Assembly: GCA_023412495.1 (NCBI GenBank)
Contig: JAEYNP010000017.1
Span: 1 to 64,000 of the forward strand
Reading direction: 5' to 3'
DNA length: 64,000 bases
DNA from: Pseudomonadota bacterium
GTDB taxonomy: Bacteria > Desulfobacterota > Desulfobulbia > Desulfobulbales > Desulfocapsaceae
The notes beneath the pieces are model-generated. The model was not told where the DNA came from. It ran no database searches and saw only the letters and a list, made by a program, of their open reading frames with translations. Shown here piece by piece: positions 1 to 8,773 of the stretch. Both the position numbers and the translations under genes were made by a program. Position 1 is the first letter of the stretch. Every line of letters starts with the position of its first letter.

Positions 1-26
1 CCTCAGTCCTCAGTCCTCAGTCCTCA
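1..26. repeat. Tandem heptamer CCTCAGT, about 3.7 copies
   Basis: Three exact copies of CCTCAGT and a partial fourth open the window. The stop codon of the neighbouring minus-strand exonuclease gene (TCA on this strand at 10-12) lies inside the repeat, so the last residues of that protein (MRTED) are encoded by it. The array may continue to the left of the window. Confidence 0.85.
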
Positions 27-849
27 TCACTCTTTTTTTGATCCGTTCGATGCAGTTGATGTCGGGCTGGTAGGGGTTGGCCGGCGGTTCGGGGAAGGGC
101 AGGAGGAGGTTGTCGCCGAAGGGTGTCGCCAGGATGTTGCGGTTGTAGGCCTCCACCATCAATCTCTCAAGATTCACAGTGTCCTCGACATTGTAGGCGA
201 TGAGGGTCTCCAGGGCGCGGGCGTCGTTGTAGGTGCGGTAGCGGCGCCAGAGCAGCACGGCGAAGTAGCCGTCCACCCCGTCGAGGGTGCCGCGGTTCAT
301 GCCGAGTTGCTTCTCGCAGCCTTTGAGGCCTCCTCTGAAGCCAAGGCGCCCGAGCACATGGCGGAGGTCGATCTGCGCATGATCCAGCCGGATCCGGAAG
401 TATCTCTCCAGGAAGGGGATGTCGAAACTCTTGCCGTTGTAGGTGACGATGACCTGGTAGCGGAGGATGTCGTCGATAAAGGCCTCCAAGTTGATGCCGT
501 TCACGTAGGTGAAAATTTCCCGGCCGTCGTAGAGAGCGATGCAGGTCACCTCAGCGCCGTCATCGAGGCCTGTCGTCTCTATGTCGAGATAGACGGTCGC
601 TTCCCGGAAATGCGGAAAGATCCGCCAGGGCTCGGTGCTGGCGAGGTTGCCCGTAAAAAAGGCAGGTTTGTCGGTGAGGGCCTCCCGGGATCTCTCGAGG
701 AACCTCTCGGCATCGGCCCGGACAATAGCGGAAAGCCGGAGGGGGCATGGCTCCCGCCAGCAATCCCAGGTGGTGACACCCGCCTTCCACAGCTTTTGCT
801 CCGTTTTTAGCCCGATGCCGGGAATATGGCAGAAGGTGTGGAGAAGCAT
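10..849 (-). CDS. Ribonuclease H-like exonuclease domain protein (YprB-like, DEDD type)
   Basis: The 279-residue protein has a C-terminal DEDD-type 3'-5' exonuclease fold. YLDIETTG (D89, E91) is motif Exo I, YNGKSFDIPF (D143) is Exo II, and YNVEDTVNL near residue 222 supplies the last acidic metal ligand. The family, named after Bacillus YprB, is thought to act on DNA or RNA, but its substrate is not settled. The N-terminus (HIPGIGLKTEQKLWKAGV) resembles a helix-hairpin-helix nucleic-acid binding segment. Its start lies 4 bases after the helicase stop, so the two are probably co-transcribed and translationally linked, which suggests a role in RNA metabolism. The family and metal ligands are clear; the role is inference. 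Confidence 0.85.
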   Translation of the reverse strand: MLLHTFCHIPGIGLKTEQKLWKAGVTTWDCWREPCPLRLSAIVRADAERFLERSREALTDKPAFFTGNLASTEPWRIFPHFREATVYLDIETTGLDDGAEVTCIALYDGREIFTYVNGINLEAFIDDILRYQVIVTYNGKSFDIPFLERYFRIRLDHAQIDLRHVLGRLGFRGGLKGCEKQLGMNRGTLDGVDGYFAVLLWRRYRTYNDARALETLIAYNVEDTVNLERLMVEAYNRNILATPFGDNLLLPFPEPPANPYQPDINCIERIKKRVMRTED

Positions 850-853
850 GGGT

Positions 854-2698
854 TCAGTCCCCGACGGCCGGATTGTTCAAGAATTTTTTCCTGCCTTTGC
901 CGTCCGGTTTGCCGGCCCCATCGCTGCCGTGTCGTGCCGGCTTTCTTCCCGGACCGGCCGATGAGGGCCGACTGTTTCGCTTTCCCCCCCGCTTGGGCTC
1001 CCGTACCGGCTCTCCGACTCCGTCGCCCGCTCCCGCCATCCGCTGCAGCTTGAGCATCCTGTTGCCGACCCGGCTCCGGTGGAGTACTTGCAGGATCTCG
1101 TCCGGCATGCCGTAGGGCAGGTCAACCGTGCTGTAGTTGTCGAAGATGGCGATCCGGCCGATGTACCGGCTGTTGAGGTCCGCCTCGTTGGCGATGGCCC
1201 CGACGATGTTGCCGGGCTTGATGCCGTGCTCGCTGCCCAACTCTATGAGGAAGCGTTCCATGCCCTCCTCCGGCGGCACCTGAATGGGCATCGGCTGAGG
1301 GGGCCGGTTGGAGGCCTTTTTCGCTGCCGGACGCCGCTCGGCCGCGGGCAAGGGTTCTTTCTTCTCCTCCTGCAAAAGCGGCGGCCGGCTGCCCTGGACC
1401 AGCAGGGCGAGCGCCGCGGCGAGCTGCTCGGGGGCCACATCATTCTCCGTCAGATATTCTCCGACCAGCCGCTCGTAAAAAGAAATATCTCCCGCCAGAG
1501 CCTGAGTGATCTTGGTTTTGAAGACCGCAATGCGCCGTCGGTTGATATCGGCGGCGGAGGGCAGCTCCATCATGGTGATCTTCTGCCGGGTGGCCTGCTC
1601 GATGGTGCGCAGCATCGACCGCTCCCGGCCGTTGATGAAGAGGATGGCCTCGCCGCTCCTGCCGGCCCGGCCGGTCCGCCCGATCCGGTGAATGTAAGCC
1701 TCGGCATCGAAGGGGATGTCGAAGTTGACGACGTGGCTGATCCGCTCCACGTCCAGGCCCCGTGCGGCCACATCGGTTGCGACCAGAATGTCGATCTTTT
1801 TTGCCTTGAGCTGCTCTATGGTGCGCAGTCGCTGGCTCTGCTGGATATCTCCGTTTAAAGCGGCGACGGCATGGCCGAGCGCCGCGAGGTGCTCGGCGAT
1901 CTCCACGGTCTGCAGCTTGGTGCGGACGAAAACGAGCATGCCGTCGAAGTCTTCGGACTCGAGAATCCGCGCCAGCGCATTCATCTTACCCGCCATGCCG
2001 CCGGTGAGGAGGTAGCGCTGGTTGACTGTCTGGGCCGAGACCGTCTTGGCCCGGATGGTAATCTCAACCGGTTCGGTCAGGTAGGTGTGGGCGATCTGCC
2101 GGATCGTCTGCGGCATGGTAGCCGAAAAAAGGGCGGTCTGCCGCCTGCCCGGCAGCTGGTCGAGGATCCACTGAACGTCGTCCAGAAAGCCCATCTTCAG
2201 CATCTCGTCGGCCTCGTCCAGCACCAGGCTGTGGATGGTTTCCGGATTGAGACTGCCGCGGCGAATATGGTCCATGACTCGGCCAGGCGTCCCTACGATA
2301 ACCTGTACCCCGAAATGAAGCTGTTTGAGCTGCACGTTATAATCCTGGCCGCCGAAGATCGGCAGGACCCGCAGGTTTTTCAGATGTTTTCCGTAGGTAT
2401 CGAAGGATTCCGCCACCTGGATGGCCAGCTCCCTGGTGGGGGCGAGCACCAGGATCTGCGGTACTCTGGGGCTATCCGTGCGCAGCCGGGTGAGCAGCGG
2501 CAGGGCGAAGGCGGCGGTCTTGCCGGTACCGGTCTGGGCCTGGCCGACGACATCGCGCCCCGCCAGTACATGGGGGATCATTTCCCGCTGGATCGGGGTC
2601 GGGATTTCGTAACCGGCGTCGTTAATGGCCTGGAGGAGGGGGCCGGAAAAGCCCAGTTCGGCAAAGGTGGTCGGCGCCGTATCGAGATCGAAAGACAT
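854..2698 (-). CDS. deaD: DEAD-box ATP-dependent RNA helicase with DbpA-type RNA-binding domain
   Basis: This 614-residue protein unwinds or remodels RNA using ATP. The helicase motifs appear in order: Q motif around FAELGF...PTPIQ (12-37), AQTGTGKT (54-61), PTREL (87-91), TPGR (137-140), DEAD (161-164), SAT (192-194) and HRIGRTGR near 340. After the second RecA lobe comes a DbpA/CsdA-type RNA-binding domain at roughly 478-555 (RFLIELGSEHGIKPGNIVGA), then a Lys/Arg/Gly-rich tail typical of CsdA/DeaD. Length and layout fit DeaD, which is often cold-inducible and assists ribosome assembly and mRNA decay. The ATG follows AAGGAATCACC, an acceptable ribosome-binding site. It is the first gene of a pair with the exonuclease. 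Confidence 0.95.
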   Translation of the reverse strand: MSFDLDTAPTTFAELGFSGPLLQAINDAGYEIPTPIQREMIPHVLAGRDVVGQAQTGTGKTAAFALPLLTRLRTDSPRVPQILVLAPTRELAIQVAESFDTYGKHLKNLRVLPIFGGQDYNVQLKQLHFGVQVIVGTPGRVMDHIRRGSLNPETIHSLVLDEADEMLKMGFLDDVQWILDQLPGRRQTALFSATMPQTIRQIAHTYLTEPVEITIRAKTVSAQTVNQRYLLTGGMAGKMNALARILESEDFDGMLVFVRTKLQTVEIAEHLAALGHAVAALNGDIQQSQRLRTIEQLKAKKIDILVATDVAARGLDVERISHVVNFDIPFDAEAYIHRIGRTGRAGRSGEAILFINGRERSMLRTIEQATRQKITMMELPSAADINRRRIAVFKTKITQALAGDISFYERLVGEYLTENDVAPEQLAAALALLVQGSRPPLLQEEKKEPLPAAERRPAAKKASNRPPQPMPIQVPPEEGMERFLIELGSEHGIKPGNIVGAIANEADLNSRYIGRIAIFDNYSTVDLPYGMPDEILQVLHRSRVGNRMLKLQRMAGAGDGVGEPVREPKRGGKRNSRPSSAGPGRKPARHGSDGAGKPDGKGRKKFLNNPAVGD

Positions 2699-3111
2699 GG
2701 TGATTCCTTAATAGTGGAATTGATTCCAAAAGAAGAACTTGTGCAAAGCCTGCCCAGGAAAGAAAATCGGCCGCTTTTTATGCGAATCCCCAATGATTCT
2801 CCGCGGTCGGTCAGTCGTGTCTGTCCAGTTTTGCGCAATTCAGTCGAAATCCCATGTTCTGGCCTGACACTAACGATAAGAAGCGGACTTATTACCAGTC
2901 CCGCCGGGAATATGCAAGGTTATAATGGAAACGGGAAGCATTCAACGTTCAGCGATCAGCTGTCAGCTAACCTCGATAAACGGGATAAGTACCTTCTAAA
3001 CGGGATAAGTACTCTTCACGAAATTCATTTCTGAAAAAAGAATGAATTTCGTGAAGGTACTCAAAACGACCGGTTCACAGCTGAATGCCGAGCGTTAAAC
3101 ATGCCGGCGGC
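2699..3111. other. Intergenic region upstream of the helicase, carrying a repeat element
   Basis: No gene is supported here. The stretch holds the presumed promoter and 5' leader of the helicase, including a short palindrome GGAATTGATTCC near 2715, a copy of the AGCGATCAGCTGTCAGCTAA type of repeat near 2951, and the hairpin repeat annotated at 2981-3060. Confidence 0.6.
2981..3060. repeat. Palindromic intergenic element, full copy (GATAAGTAC family)
   Basis: CGGGATAAGTAC occurs twice (2981-2992, 3001-3012). The second copy leads into a perfect 15-base inverted repeat: TTCACGAAATTCATT at 3015-3029 and its complement at 3041-3055, with an 11-base loop, closed by GTAC on both sides. The same core recurs at 11995, 39555 and 58101, so this is a repeat family rather than a one-off terminator. 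The A/T-rich loop without a following T tract argues against a simple terminator. Confidence 0.85.
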
Positions 3112-3612
3112 TCAGTCTGTGGTGTAACAGGCGACGATTTCGCCGAAATAAAGGGTATGGTAATCTTTTTTCGGGTAAAGCCGGTCGAGGTCGGTGTCGA
3201 GAAAGGCCGGGTCCATTGCCGATTTATAGACGATGCGGCATTCGTAGTGGGTGCCGGGGATGGCGACGATCGGCGACTGGACTTCCTGGGCCTCTTTGGT
3301 TGTCAGGCCGCATTCTTTGAGTTTGTCGATATTTTTTCCCGATTTGGTCCCGCAGATTTTCAACGCCTCGCGGCAGCCGTCGTCCGAGGGGATGCTCACC
3401 GTGAAGTTGTCGGTCTTCTCCAGCAAACCGAAGGTATGGCGCGAGTCCCGCACGGCGATCATGAAAATCGGTTTCTGCCAGATAAATCCGATGGTGGCCC
3501 AGCCGATGGTCATGGTGTTGACGGCGCCGTCCGCCGCGACGGTGAGGAAGGCACCCTTTTGGATCTGCTGCATGAGTTGATCGGCGTTTTCCAGATACTG
3601 TCGTTTCTGCAT
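3112..3612 (-). CDS. Flavin reductase family protein (flavoredoxin-like FMN-binding)
   Basis: The 166-residue protein has the split-barrel FMN-binding fold of the flavin reductase domain: GAFLTVAADGAVNTMTIGWA near the N-terminus, then FMIAVRDSRHTFGLL and NFTVSIP. Proteins of this family bind FMN and transfer electrons between reduced pyridine nucleotides, flavins or oxygen; in sulfate reducers flavoredoxin is a member. The partner cannot be told from sequence. The start is well supported by AAGGAG seven bases upstream of the ATG. It is a single gene between the helicase and arfB. Confidence 0.88.
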   Translation of the reverse strand: MQKRQYLENADQLMQQIQKGAFLTVAADGAVNTMTIGWATIGFIWQKPIFMIAVRDSRHTFGLLEKTDNFTVSIPSDDGCREALKICGTKSGKNIDKLKECGLTTKEAQEVQSPIVAIPGTHYECRIVYKSAMDPAFLDTDLDRLYPKKDYHTLYFGEIVACYTTD

Positions 3613-3686
3613 TGTCTCTCCTTATGCACAGGTTGGCATATCGGTTATTAAAAAAGGGAGATATGGGTTCACATCATCAATGAGGC

Positions 3687-4106
3687 CTATTCTTCGAGGA
3701 TCTTCTTACGGAAGGCTTTTACCTTGCCCCGTTCTGTCTTCAGCTTGACGCGCCTTTCCCGCGAGGCGAGGGTGGGGCGGGTCGGAGTGCGTTTTTTCTG
3801 GACCGCGGTGAGCCTTCTGATCAGCCAGGCGAGGCGTTCCAGGGCGTCTTCCCGGTTCTTTTCCTGGGTGCGGAACTGTTGGGCCTTCAGGACGATGACG
3901 CCGTCGGCGGTAATCCGCTGGTCCCTCTGGGCGAGGATCCGCTCCTTGTAAGCTTCGGGAAGGGATGAGCCGCGGATGTCGAAACGCAGGTGGATGGCGC
4001 TCGACACCTTGTTGACATTCTGACCCCCTGCGCCCTGGGCTCGGATGGGCACCAGAACGATTTCATGATCGGGAATCGAGACGTTGTTGTTGATATGGAT
4101 GGGCAT
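3687..4106 (-). CDS. arfB: Alternative ribosome-rescue factor, peptidyl-tRNA hydrolase ArfB
   Basis: The protein releases peptides from ribosomes stalled without a stop codon. It carries the release-factor GGQ motif (GAGGQNVNKVSSAIHLRFD) that catalyses peptidyl-tRNA hydrolysis, and a basic C-terminal tail (ERRVKLKTERGKVKAFRKK) that in ArfB/YaeJ enters the empty mRNA channel. With the ATG at 4106 the product is 139 residues, the usual ArfB length, beginning MPIHINNNVSIP. The reading frame stays open upstream to an ATG at 4217, which would add 37 residues not seen in the family; that ATG has a GAGG only two bases away, so I prefer the shorter form. Confidence 0.9.
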   Translation of the reverse strand: MPIHINNNVSIPDHEIVLVPIRAQGAGGQNVNKVSSAIHLRFDIRGSSLPEAYKERILAQRDQRITADGVIVLKAQQFRTQEKNREDALERLAWLIRRLTAVQKKRTPTRPTLASRERRVKLKTERGKVKAFRKKILEE

Positions 4107-4242
4107 GGCAGCCAAAATCGGTCGTAATGGAAAAAGTTCTTCAGGAAAACCGTATAATTGAATAAAGTCTTGCGTGCTGCTATCATAAACACAGGCGTCG
4201 GAGAAGTCGAGAGCCATAACCTCAATCGATGGAAAGAAAAGA

Positions 4243-5379
4243 ATGCAGTGTCCTAAATGTCAACATGTCCAGCGAAATGCCGTCGAGTGCGAAGCCTGCG
4301 GGCTGATCTTCGCCAAGTATCAGAGAGCCCAGGAAAGACTGAAGGAGGTGGAGGAAAAAAAGGCGGAGAAGACCGTTGGCAACAATAAGCTGGCCTTAAG
4401 GGCGCTGCAGGTTGTGCTCCTGGTGGTGGTCGTGGCCGGCGTCACTTACTATTTCACCAATAAAAGTCAGCCCGCGCCCCCGGACGTCCCGCTAAAGATC
4501 GAGGCTGCCAAGGCCCCTGGTGCCTCGTCGGCGCCGGCCAGGGCTGAGGTGGCACCGGTGATTGCCCCGCCGCCCGAGCCTGTGGCGACCATGTCCGATC
4601 TTGCACCCCGAGGCCGGACTATCGAGCAGGCCAAAAATGCCACGGTTTCCATCGAAACTCCCTGGGGAACCGGGGCCGGCTTTTTCATCACCAAGAATTA
4701 CATTGTCACCAACCGCCACGTGATCACCCTGGATGAGAAGAAACTCGCCGAACTTCGCGAACAGGTGGAGACCGGCCGCAGGCTCATCGATCTTGAAAAG
4801 CAGAAGATCGAGCAGATGAAAGCAGAATATCAGCGCCTACCGAAAGGGCCGTCGCGGAGCCAGCTGGCTATCCTTATCGAGAAGTACGAGGAGAACCTGC
4901 AGAAGATCCTGCCGCAGCAGGAGCAGATCGAGCAGAGGCTGGCGCAGATGGATCGGAAAATCCAGCCTTCCGACATCAAGATTTTTCTAGCTGACGGCAG
5001 TCAGCACAACGCCAACTATATGCTGGTGAGCGACAATTACGATCTGGCCCTGATGACCCTGTTCTCCGGCGACTATCCTTTCCTGGAAAAGACCCCGGTG
5101 CCGATGCGGCAGGGCGACAAGGTTTTCGCGATAGGCAGCCCCGTGGGCCTAAGGCATACCGTGACCGCCGGGGTATTCTCCGGGGTGCAGATGCAGCAGG
5201 GCCAGATCTACCTGCAGACTGACGCGGCGATCAATCCCGGCAACAGCGGCGGGCCTCTCATCGACGAGAACGGTTACGTGCGCGGAGTGAACACGATGAT
5301 TCTTCGCAATACCCAGGGCATCGGCTTTGCAATCCCGATCGAGAAGGTCTTCGAGGAATGGCGTTCAACGCTGTTGTAA
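4243..5379 (+). CDS. Membrane-anchored trypsin-like serine protease with N-terminal zinc ribbon and internal coiled coil
   Basis: The 378-residue protein starts with a small cytoplasmic zinc ribbon (CPKC and CEAC, residues 3-19). One membrane span follows (about 49-71), then a Pro/Ala linker and a periplasmic trypsin-like domain with His159 (TNRHV), Asp267 (NYDLAL) and Ser335 (GNSGGP). The catalytic order and GNSGG match the DegP/S1C type, but no PDZ domain follows; the protein ends about 40 residues after the serine. Residues 164-242 are charged and helical (runs rich in E, K, Q and L), inserted between His and Asp, where related proteases have a short loop. It is transcribed divergently from arfB. 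The substrate is unknown; envelope quality control is a reasonable guess. Confidence 0.88.
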   Translation: MQCPKCQHVQRNAVECEACGLIFAKYQRAQERLKEVEEKKAEKTVGNNKLALRALQVVLLVVVVAGVTYYFTNKSQPAPPDVPLKIEAAKAPGASSAPARAEVAPVIAPPPEPVATMSDLAPRGRTIEQAKNATVSIETPWGTGAGFFITKNYIVTNRHVITLDEKKLAELREQVETGRRLIDLEKQKIEQMKAEYQRLPKGPSRSQLAILIEKYEENLQKILPQQEQIEQRLAQMDRKIQPSDIKIFLADGSQHNANYMLVSDNYDLALMTLFSGDYPFLEKTPVPMRQGDKVFAIGSPVGLRHTVTAGVFSGVQMQQGQIYLQTDAAINPGNSGGPLIDENGYVRGVNTMILRNTQGIGFAIPIEKVFEEWRSTLL

Positions 5380-5417
5380 GGGTCCAGCATCAGGGACTTC
5401 CTTATGTTTCTCATAGA

Positions 5418-5441
5418 GTGCACCGGCAGGCTCCGGTGCAC
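5418..5441. terminator. Perfect hairpin between convergent genes
   Basis: GTGCACCGG (5418-5426) and its exact complement CCGGTGCAC (5433-5441) are separated by six bases. It sits 38 bases past the protease stop and six bases from the end of the converging flavoprotein gene. There is no T tract on either side, so it may be a weak bidirectional terminator or a stability element. Confidence 0.5.
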
Positions 5442-5446
5442 GACCT

Positions 5447-6682
5447 TCACACAACCGAAGAGCCCGCAACCCAGCCGGTGGAGAAGGCGGCCTGGAGGTT
5501 GTAGCCGCCGGTATCCGCCTGCAGGTCGAGCAACTCTCCCGCGATAAAGAGCCCGCCCAGCAGTTTTGAAGCCATGGTGCGGGGATCGATCTCTTTCAGG
5601 CTGACGCCCCCGGCGGTGACGATGGCTTCATCGAAGGAGCGGTATCCGCTGACGGGGATGCGATAATCTTTCAGCCACTGGACCAGACGCTTGCGGGCCT
5701 TGCCGGGGAAGCGGGCGGTATCGAGACTCGCGGGCAGCTCGCAGGCGGCCTGGCAGACCGGCACCATCTCCTTGGGAAGCAGACCGCGGAGAAGGCTCTC
5801 CACGGGGTCACCCCCGCGACTCCCCAGGTCGCGGAGCAGCCGGTCGTCGAGCTTGCCGTGGTCGAGGGCCGGCTTCAGGTCAAGAGATAGGACAACTTCG
5901 CAACCCGCGTCGATCGCATCGACCACCATCCCGCTGAGGCTAAGGATCACAGGGCCGGAGAGGCCGAAGCCTGTGAAGGAGAGTTCGCCGAACTCTTCGG
6001 CCCTGCGCTTGCCGTCGATAAAGAGCCTTACCCGGACATTGCGCAGCTCGAGGCCGTTCATCCCGTGGACCTGCGGGTCCGGGCTTACCAGAGGGACCAG
6101 GGCCGGCCGCAGGGGTGTTACGGTGTGGCCGAGACTCGCCGCCAGCCGATAGCCGTCGCCGGTCGAGCCGGTCCGGGGATAGGACTTGCCGCCGGTGGCA
6201 AGGATGACATTGGCGCACTCGATCTCGCCTCCCTGGCATCGCACGCCCCGCACCCGGCCGTCTCGGACCAGGATTTCCTTCACCGCCGCCCCGGTCCGCA
6301 CGGTCGCACCCGCGGATTTCACCCAATTGTCCATGACCCGCACCACATCCAGGGCCCGGCCGCTCGCCGGGAATATCCTCCCACCCCGTTCCGTCACCAG
6401 CGGCAGCCTGAGACCTTCGAAAAAGGAGATCATCTCGGGAGTAAAAAACTGCTGGAAGGCCTGGCGCAGGAACTGGCCGTTCTTGCCGAAGTGAGTAAGG
6501 AATTCCGCCAGCGGCGCACTATTGCCGAGGTTGCAGCGGCCCTTTCCCGATATGCCGATCTTGCGCCCAGTCCGCTCCATTTTCTCCAGGAGGATTACCT
6601 CCGCCCCCCGTTCCGCCGCGCGGCCTGCGGCTATAAGTCCCGCCGCGCCTCCGCCGATGACGATTGTCTTGCCAGATTTCAT
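5447..6682 (-). CDS. NAD(P)/FAD-dependent oxidoreductase, HI0933/BaiN family
   Basis: The 411-residue flavoprotein has an N-terminal dinucleotide-binding motif (VIGGGAAGLIAAGRAAERG, residues 8-26) followed by the family signature GRKIGISGKGRCN. A second FAD-binding stretch is seen in the C-terminus (GLFIAGELLDLQADTGGYNLQAAFSTG). The length matches the HI0933-like family. Members include BaiN-type reductases and proteins of unknown substrate, so the reaction is not assignable. It stands alone, converging on the protease gene. The ribosome-binding site is weak, but the start coincides with the family's usual beginning just before the Gly-rich loop. Confidence 0.9.
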   Translation of the reverse strand: MKSGKTIVIGGGAAGLIAAGRAAERGAEVILLEKMERTGRKIGISGKGRCNLGNSAPLAEFLTHFGKNGQFLRQAFQQFFTPEMISFFEGLRLPLVTERGGRIFPASGRALDVVRVMDNWVKSAGATVRTGAAVKEILVRDGRVRGVRCQGGEIECANVILATGGKSYPRTGSTGDGYRLAASLGHTVTPLRPALVPLVSPDPQVHGMNGLELRNVRVRLFIDGKRRAEEFGELSFTGFGLSGPVILSLSGMVVDAIDAGCEVVLSLDLKPALDHGKLDDRLLRDLGSRGGDPVESLLRGLLPKEMVPVCQAACELPASLDTARFPGKARKRLVQWLKDYRIPVSGYRSFDEAIVTAGGVSLKEIDPRTMASKLLGGLFIAGELLDLQADTGGYNLQAAFSTGWVAGSSVV

Positions 6683-7019
6683 TTCGGTTGGTGTTCAGAA
6701 TTTTTTGGCAGGTGGTTTTCTTGCATGCCTCCCCTGTCTGACTGTCGAGGAGATTTCGGCGAACCTACACCTTTGTCCATGAAAGAAAAAGGAAAATGTC
6801 AGCAAGAGATATATGCGCGGGGAGCTGAGCCCAGGTTTTACGGTTGAATCTTCCCCCGATGATGTTAATAGTAGCGGTGTACGGAATTCCGGACAAATTA
6901 TTTGTCGGGCAAGACGCTGAATGCCTTGTAACCGGCGGAAACATTCTTCTTTTTCCTGCCGACGGTAAGAGTGAGAAGATAATCATCGACAGAAGCCTAT
7001 TGGCTTGAAGGAGCAACAA

Positions 7020-7460
7020 ATGACACAGGTTAAAAGAGGCGATCACGTCAAGGTGCATTATAAGGGTACATTCGATGACGGGACGGTGTTCGACAGTTCC
7101 GAGGGCCGCGAGCCTTTGGGTTTCGATGTCGGCAGCGGCCAGGTAATCCAGGGCTTTGATGAGGCCGTGCAGGGCATGACGGTCGGGGAGTCGAAGGATG
7201 TCCATATTCCGGCGGAGAAAGCCTACGGCAATCGAAACGAGGAACTGGTGCTCGAGGTGCCCATCGCCCAAGTGCCGCCCGATCTCAAGCCGGAGGAGGG
7301 CATGCGGCTGGAGATGGGCGGCATGAATGGGGAGCTGATGCGGGTCGTGGTGACGAAGATCACCGATAGCCACATCACCCTCGATGCCAATCCGCCGCTG
7401 GCCGGCCAGAACCTCAACTTCAATCTCCATCTGGTCGATTGTCTGCCTCCACGGGGGTAG
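7020..7460 (+). CDS. FKBP-type peptidyl-prolyl cis-trans isomerase with insert-in-flap domain (SlyD/SlpA-like)
   Basis: The 146-residue protein catalyses proline isomerisation and likely acts as a folding chaperone. The FKBP core is plain (VKVHYKGTFDDGTVFDSSEGREPLGFDVGSGQVIQGFDEAV), the chaperone insert-in-flap follows (AYGNRNEELVLEVP...MRVVVTKI), and the core resumes with DANPPLAGQNLNFNLHLVD. There is no His-rich metal-binding tail as in E. coli SlyD and no signal peptide, so a cytoplasmic SlpA-like or short SlyD protein is expected. The ATG at 7020 has AAGGAG six bases upstream; the in-frame TTG at 7005 is less likely. A hairpin terminator follows. Confidence 0.92.
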   Translation: MTQVKRGDHVKVHYKGTFDDGTVFDSSEGREPLGFDVGSGQVIQGFDEAVQGMTVGESKDVHIPAEKAYGNRNEELVLEVPIAQVPPDLKPEEGMRLEMGGMNGELMRVVVTKITDSHITLDANPPLAGQNLNFNLHLVDCLPPRG

Positions 7461-7471
7461 AGCCACATCTT

Positions 7472-7514
7472 CCTGAGCGTGCCCCGGCGAGGTCTCGCTC
7501 AGGCTTTAGTTTTT
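7472..7514 (+). terminator. Rho-independent terminator after the FKBP gene
   Basis: CCTGAGCG (7472-7479) pairs exactly with CGCTCAGG (7496-7503), followed by CTTTAGTTTTT. It reads in the direction of the isomerase gene, and its T tract overlaps the last codons of the converging glycosyltransferase gene. Confidence 0.75.
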
Positions 7515-8609
7515 CAAAATCCGGCGGTAGCCGTCCAAAGTTTTCTGGGCGATCCTCTGCCAGTCGAACTGCTCGTCCACCATCTCTCTCGATTTCCTGC
7601 CCATCTCGCGCAGATCGTGGCGCAGCAGGGTGTGGATCTTGTCGGCCAGATCCTTTGGGTCGGCCGGCTGGCAAAGATAGCCGTTGACCCCATCCCGGAT
7701 GAGTTCGGGAATCCCGCCCACCTCGGTGCCGACCAGCGGCAGGCCTGCGGCCATGGCCTCCAGACCGCTGATGCTGGTCGCCTCCATGAGCGACGGCAGG
7801 ATCGAGAAGTCGGCTGCGCTGTAGTAGGCGACGATCTCATCATGGGTTTTATTGCCGAGGAAAACGGCACGGCTGCCGCAGTGGCGGGTGAACTCCCTTT
7901 CCACCGCAGTCCGCTCGGGACCGTCGCCGATGACGATGAAGCGGATGTTCGGGTCGGTCACGTTCAAGTGATCCGTTGCCCGGGCCAGATAGAGCACACC
8001 GTTCTTCTCTACCAGCCGTCTCGTGACGACAGCCACAACCTCCTCATCGCCAATGCCGAGGCTCCTGCGGATGGTTCGCCGCTTGTCTTCGCTCCTGATG
8101 AATTTGGCCGCATCGACCCCGTTGGGGATGAAAATCCGGGGAGCCGAAAGGCTGAAGGGCACCTGGAGCAGTTCCCGGCTCGGGGCAAGGAAGAGGTCGA
8201 CCTTGCGGAAGTGCCTCTTCAGCATCGTCATCCGCCGCCAGCCGCCCTTCTTGATCCGTTTCAGGTAGCCCGAGGTATGGTTGGTGTAGGCCAGCGGAAT
8301 GTGGTTGATATCGTGCCACGCCAGAGGGCCCATGCCATGGATGTGGATGATGTCCGGCTGGAATTCGGGGAGAAGTCTGTGCACGAAACTCCTGAACTGC
8401 AGGCCATAGACCAAAGCCAGAAACTTCAGCGATACACGGTGTACATTCCAGCCGTCGGCATCTGATCTTATCGGCTCCTTGCCGTGCCGGCGGGTCACCA
8501 GCGTCACCCTGTGACCGGCTTGGACCAAGGCTTTGGTCAACTCGTAGGCGTGGGCTGAGATACCCCCGGGTACAGGCGGGTAATCGTGAGTTATCATCAA
8601 GATATTCAT
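7506..8609 (-). CDS. Glycosyltransferase family 4 protein
   Basis: The 367-residue GT-B enzyme transfers a sugar from a nucleotide-sugar donor. The N-terminal acceptor lobe shows HDYPPVPGGISAHAYELTKAL. The C-terminal lobe carries the GT4 signature MEATSISGLEAMAAGLPLVGTEVGGIPELI, which includes the conserved EX7E arrangement that holds the donor phosphates. Acceptor and product are unknown; it sits alone rather than in a polysaccharide cluster. It has no membrane span. It converges on the FKBP gene and shares that gene's terminator region. Confidence 0.92.
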   Translation of the reverse strand: MNILMITHDYPPVPGGISAHAYELTKALVQAGHRVTLVTRRHGKEPIRSDADGWNVHRVSLKFLALVYGLQFRSFVHRLLPEFQPDIIHIHGMGPLAWHDINHIPLAYTNHTSGYLKRIKKGGWRRMTMLKRHFRKVDLFLAPSRELLQVPFSLSAPRIFIPNGVDAAKFIRSEDKRRTIRRSLGIGDEEVVAVVTRRLVEKNGVLYLARATDHLNVTDPNIRFIVIGDGPERTAVEREFTRHCGSRAVFLGNKTHDEIVAYYSAADFSILPSLMEATSISGLEAMAAGLPLVGTEVGGIPELIRDGVNGYLCQPADPKDLADKIHTLLRHDLREMGRKSREMVDEQFDWQRIAQKTLDGYRRILKN

Positions 8610-8773
8610 ATCGGCAGTCGCGGTTTTGGAGGGCCGGCGGACGTCGCGGCAGGCAGTTTCGACGCATTCCGATGGAGGTTTTTATGATCCGGTGGAATAA
8701 ATATTCGTCCGTAACGGTGAAATCGGCTTGTGGCCCATGCCCTGACTTCCCGCAATTCGCGTGGGAGGTCTGC

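Noticed and set aside
1079..1858. Plus-strand open frames opposite the helicase gene
   Set aside because: They overlap a well-supported helicase on the other strand and show no domain features.
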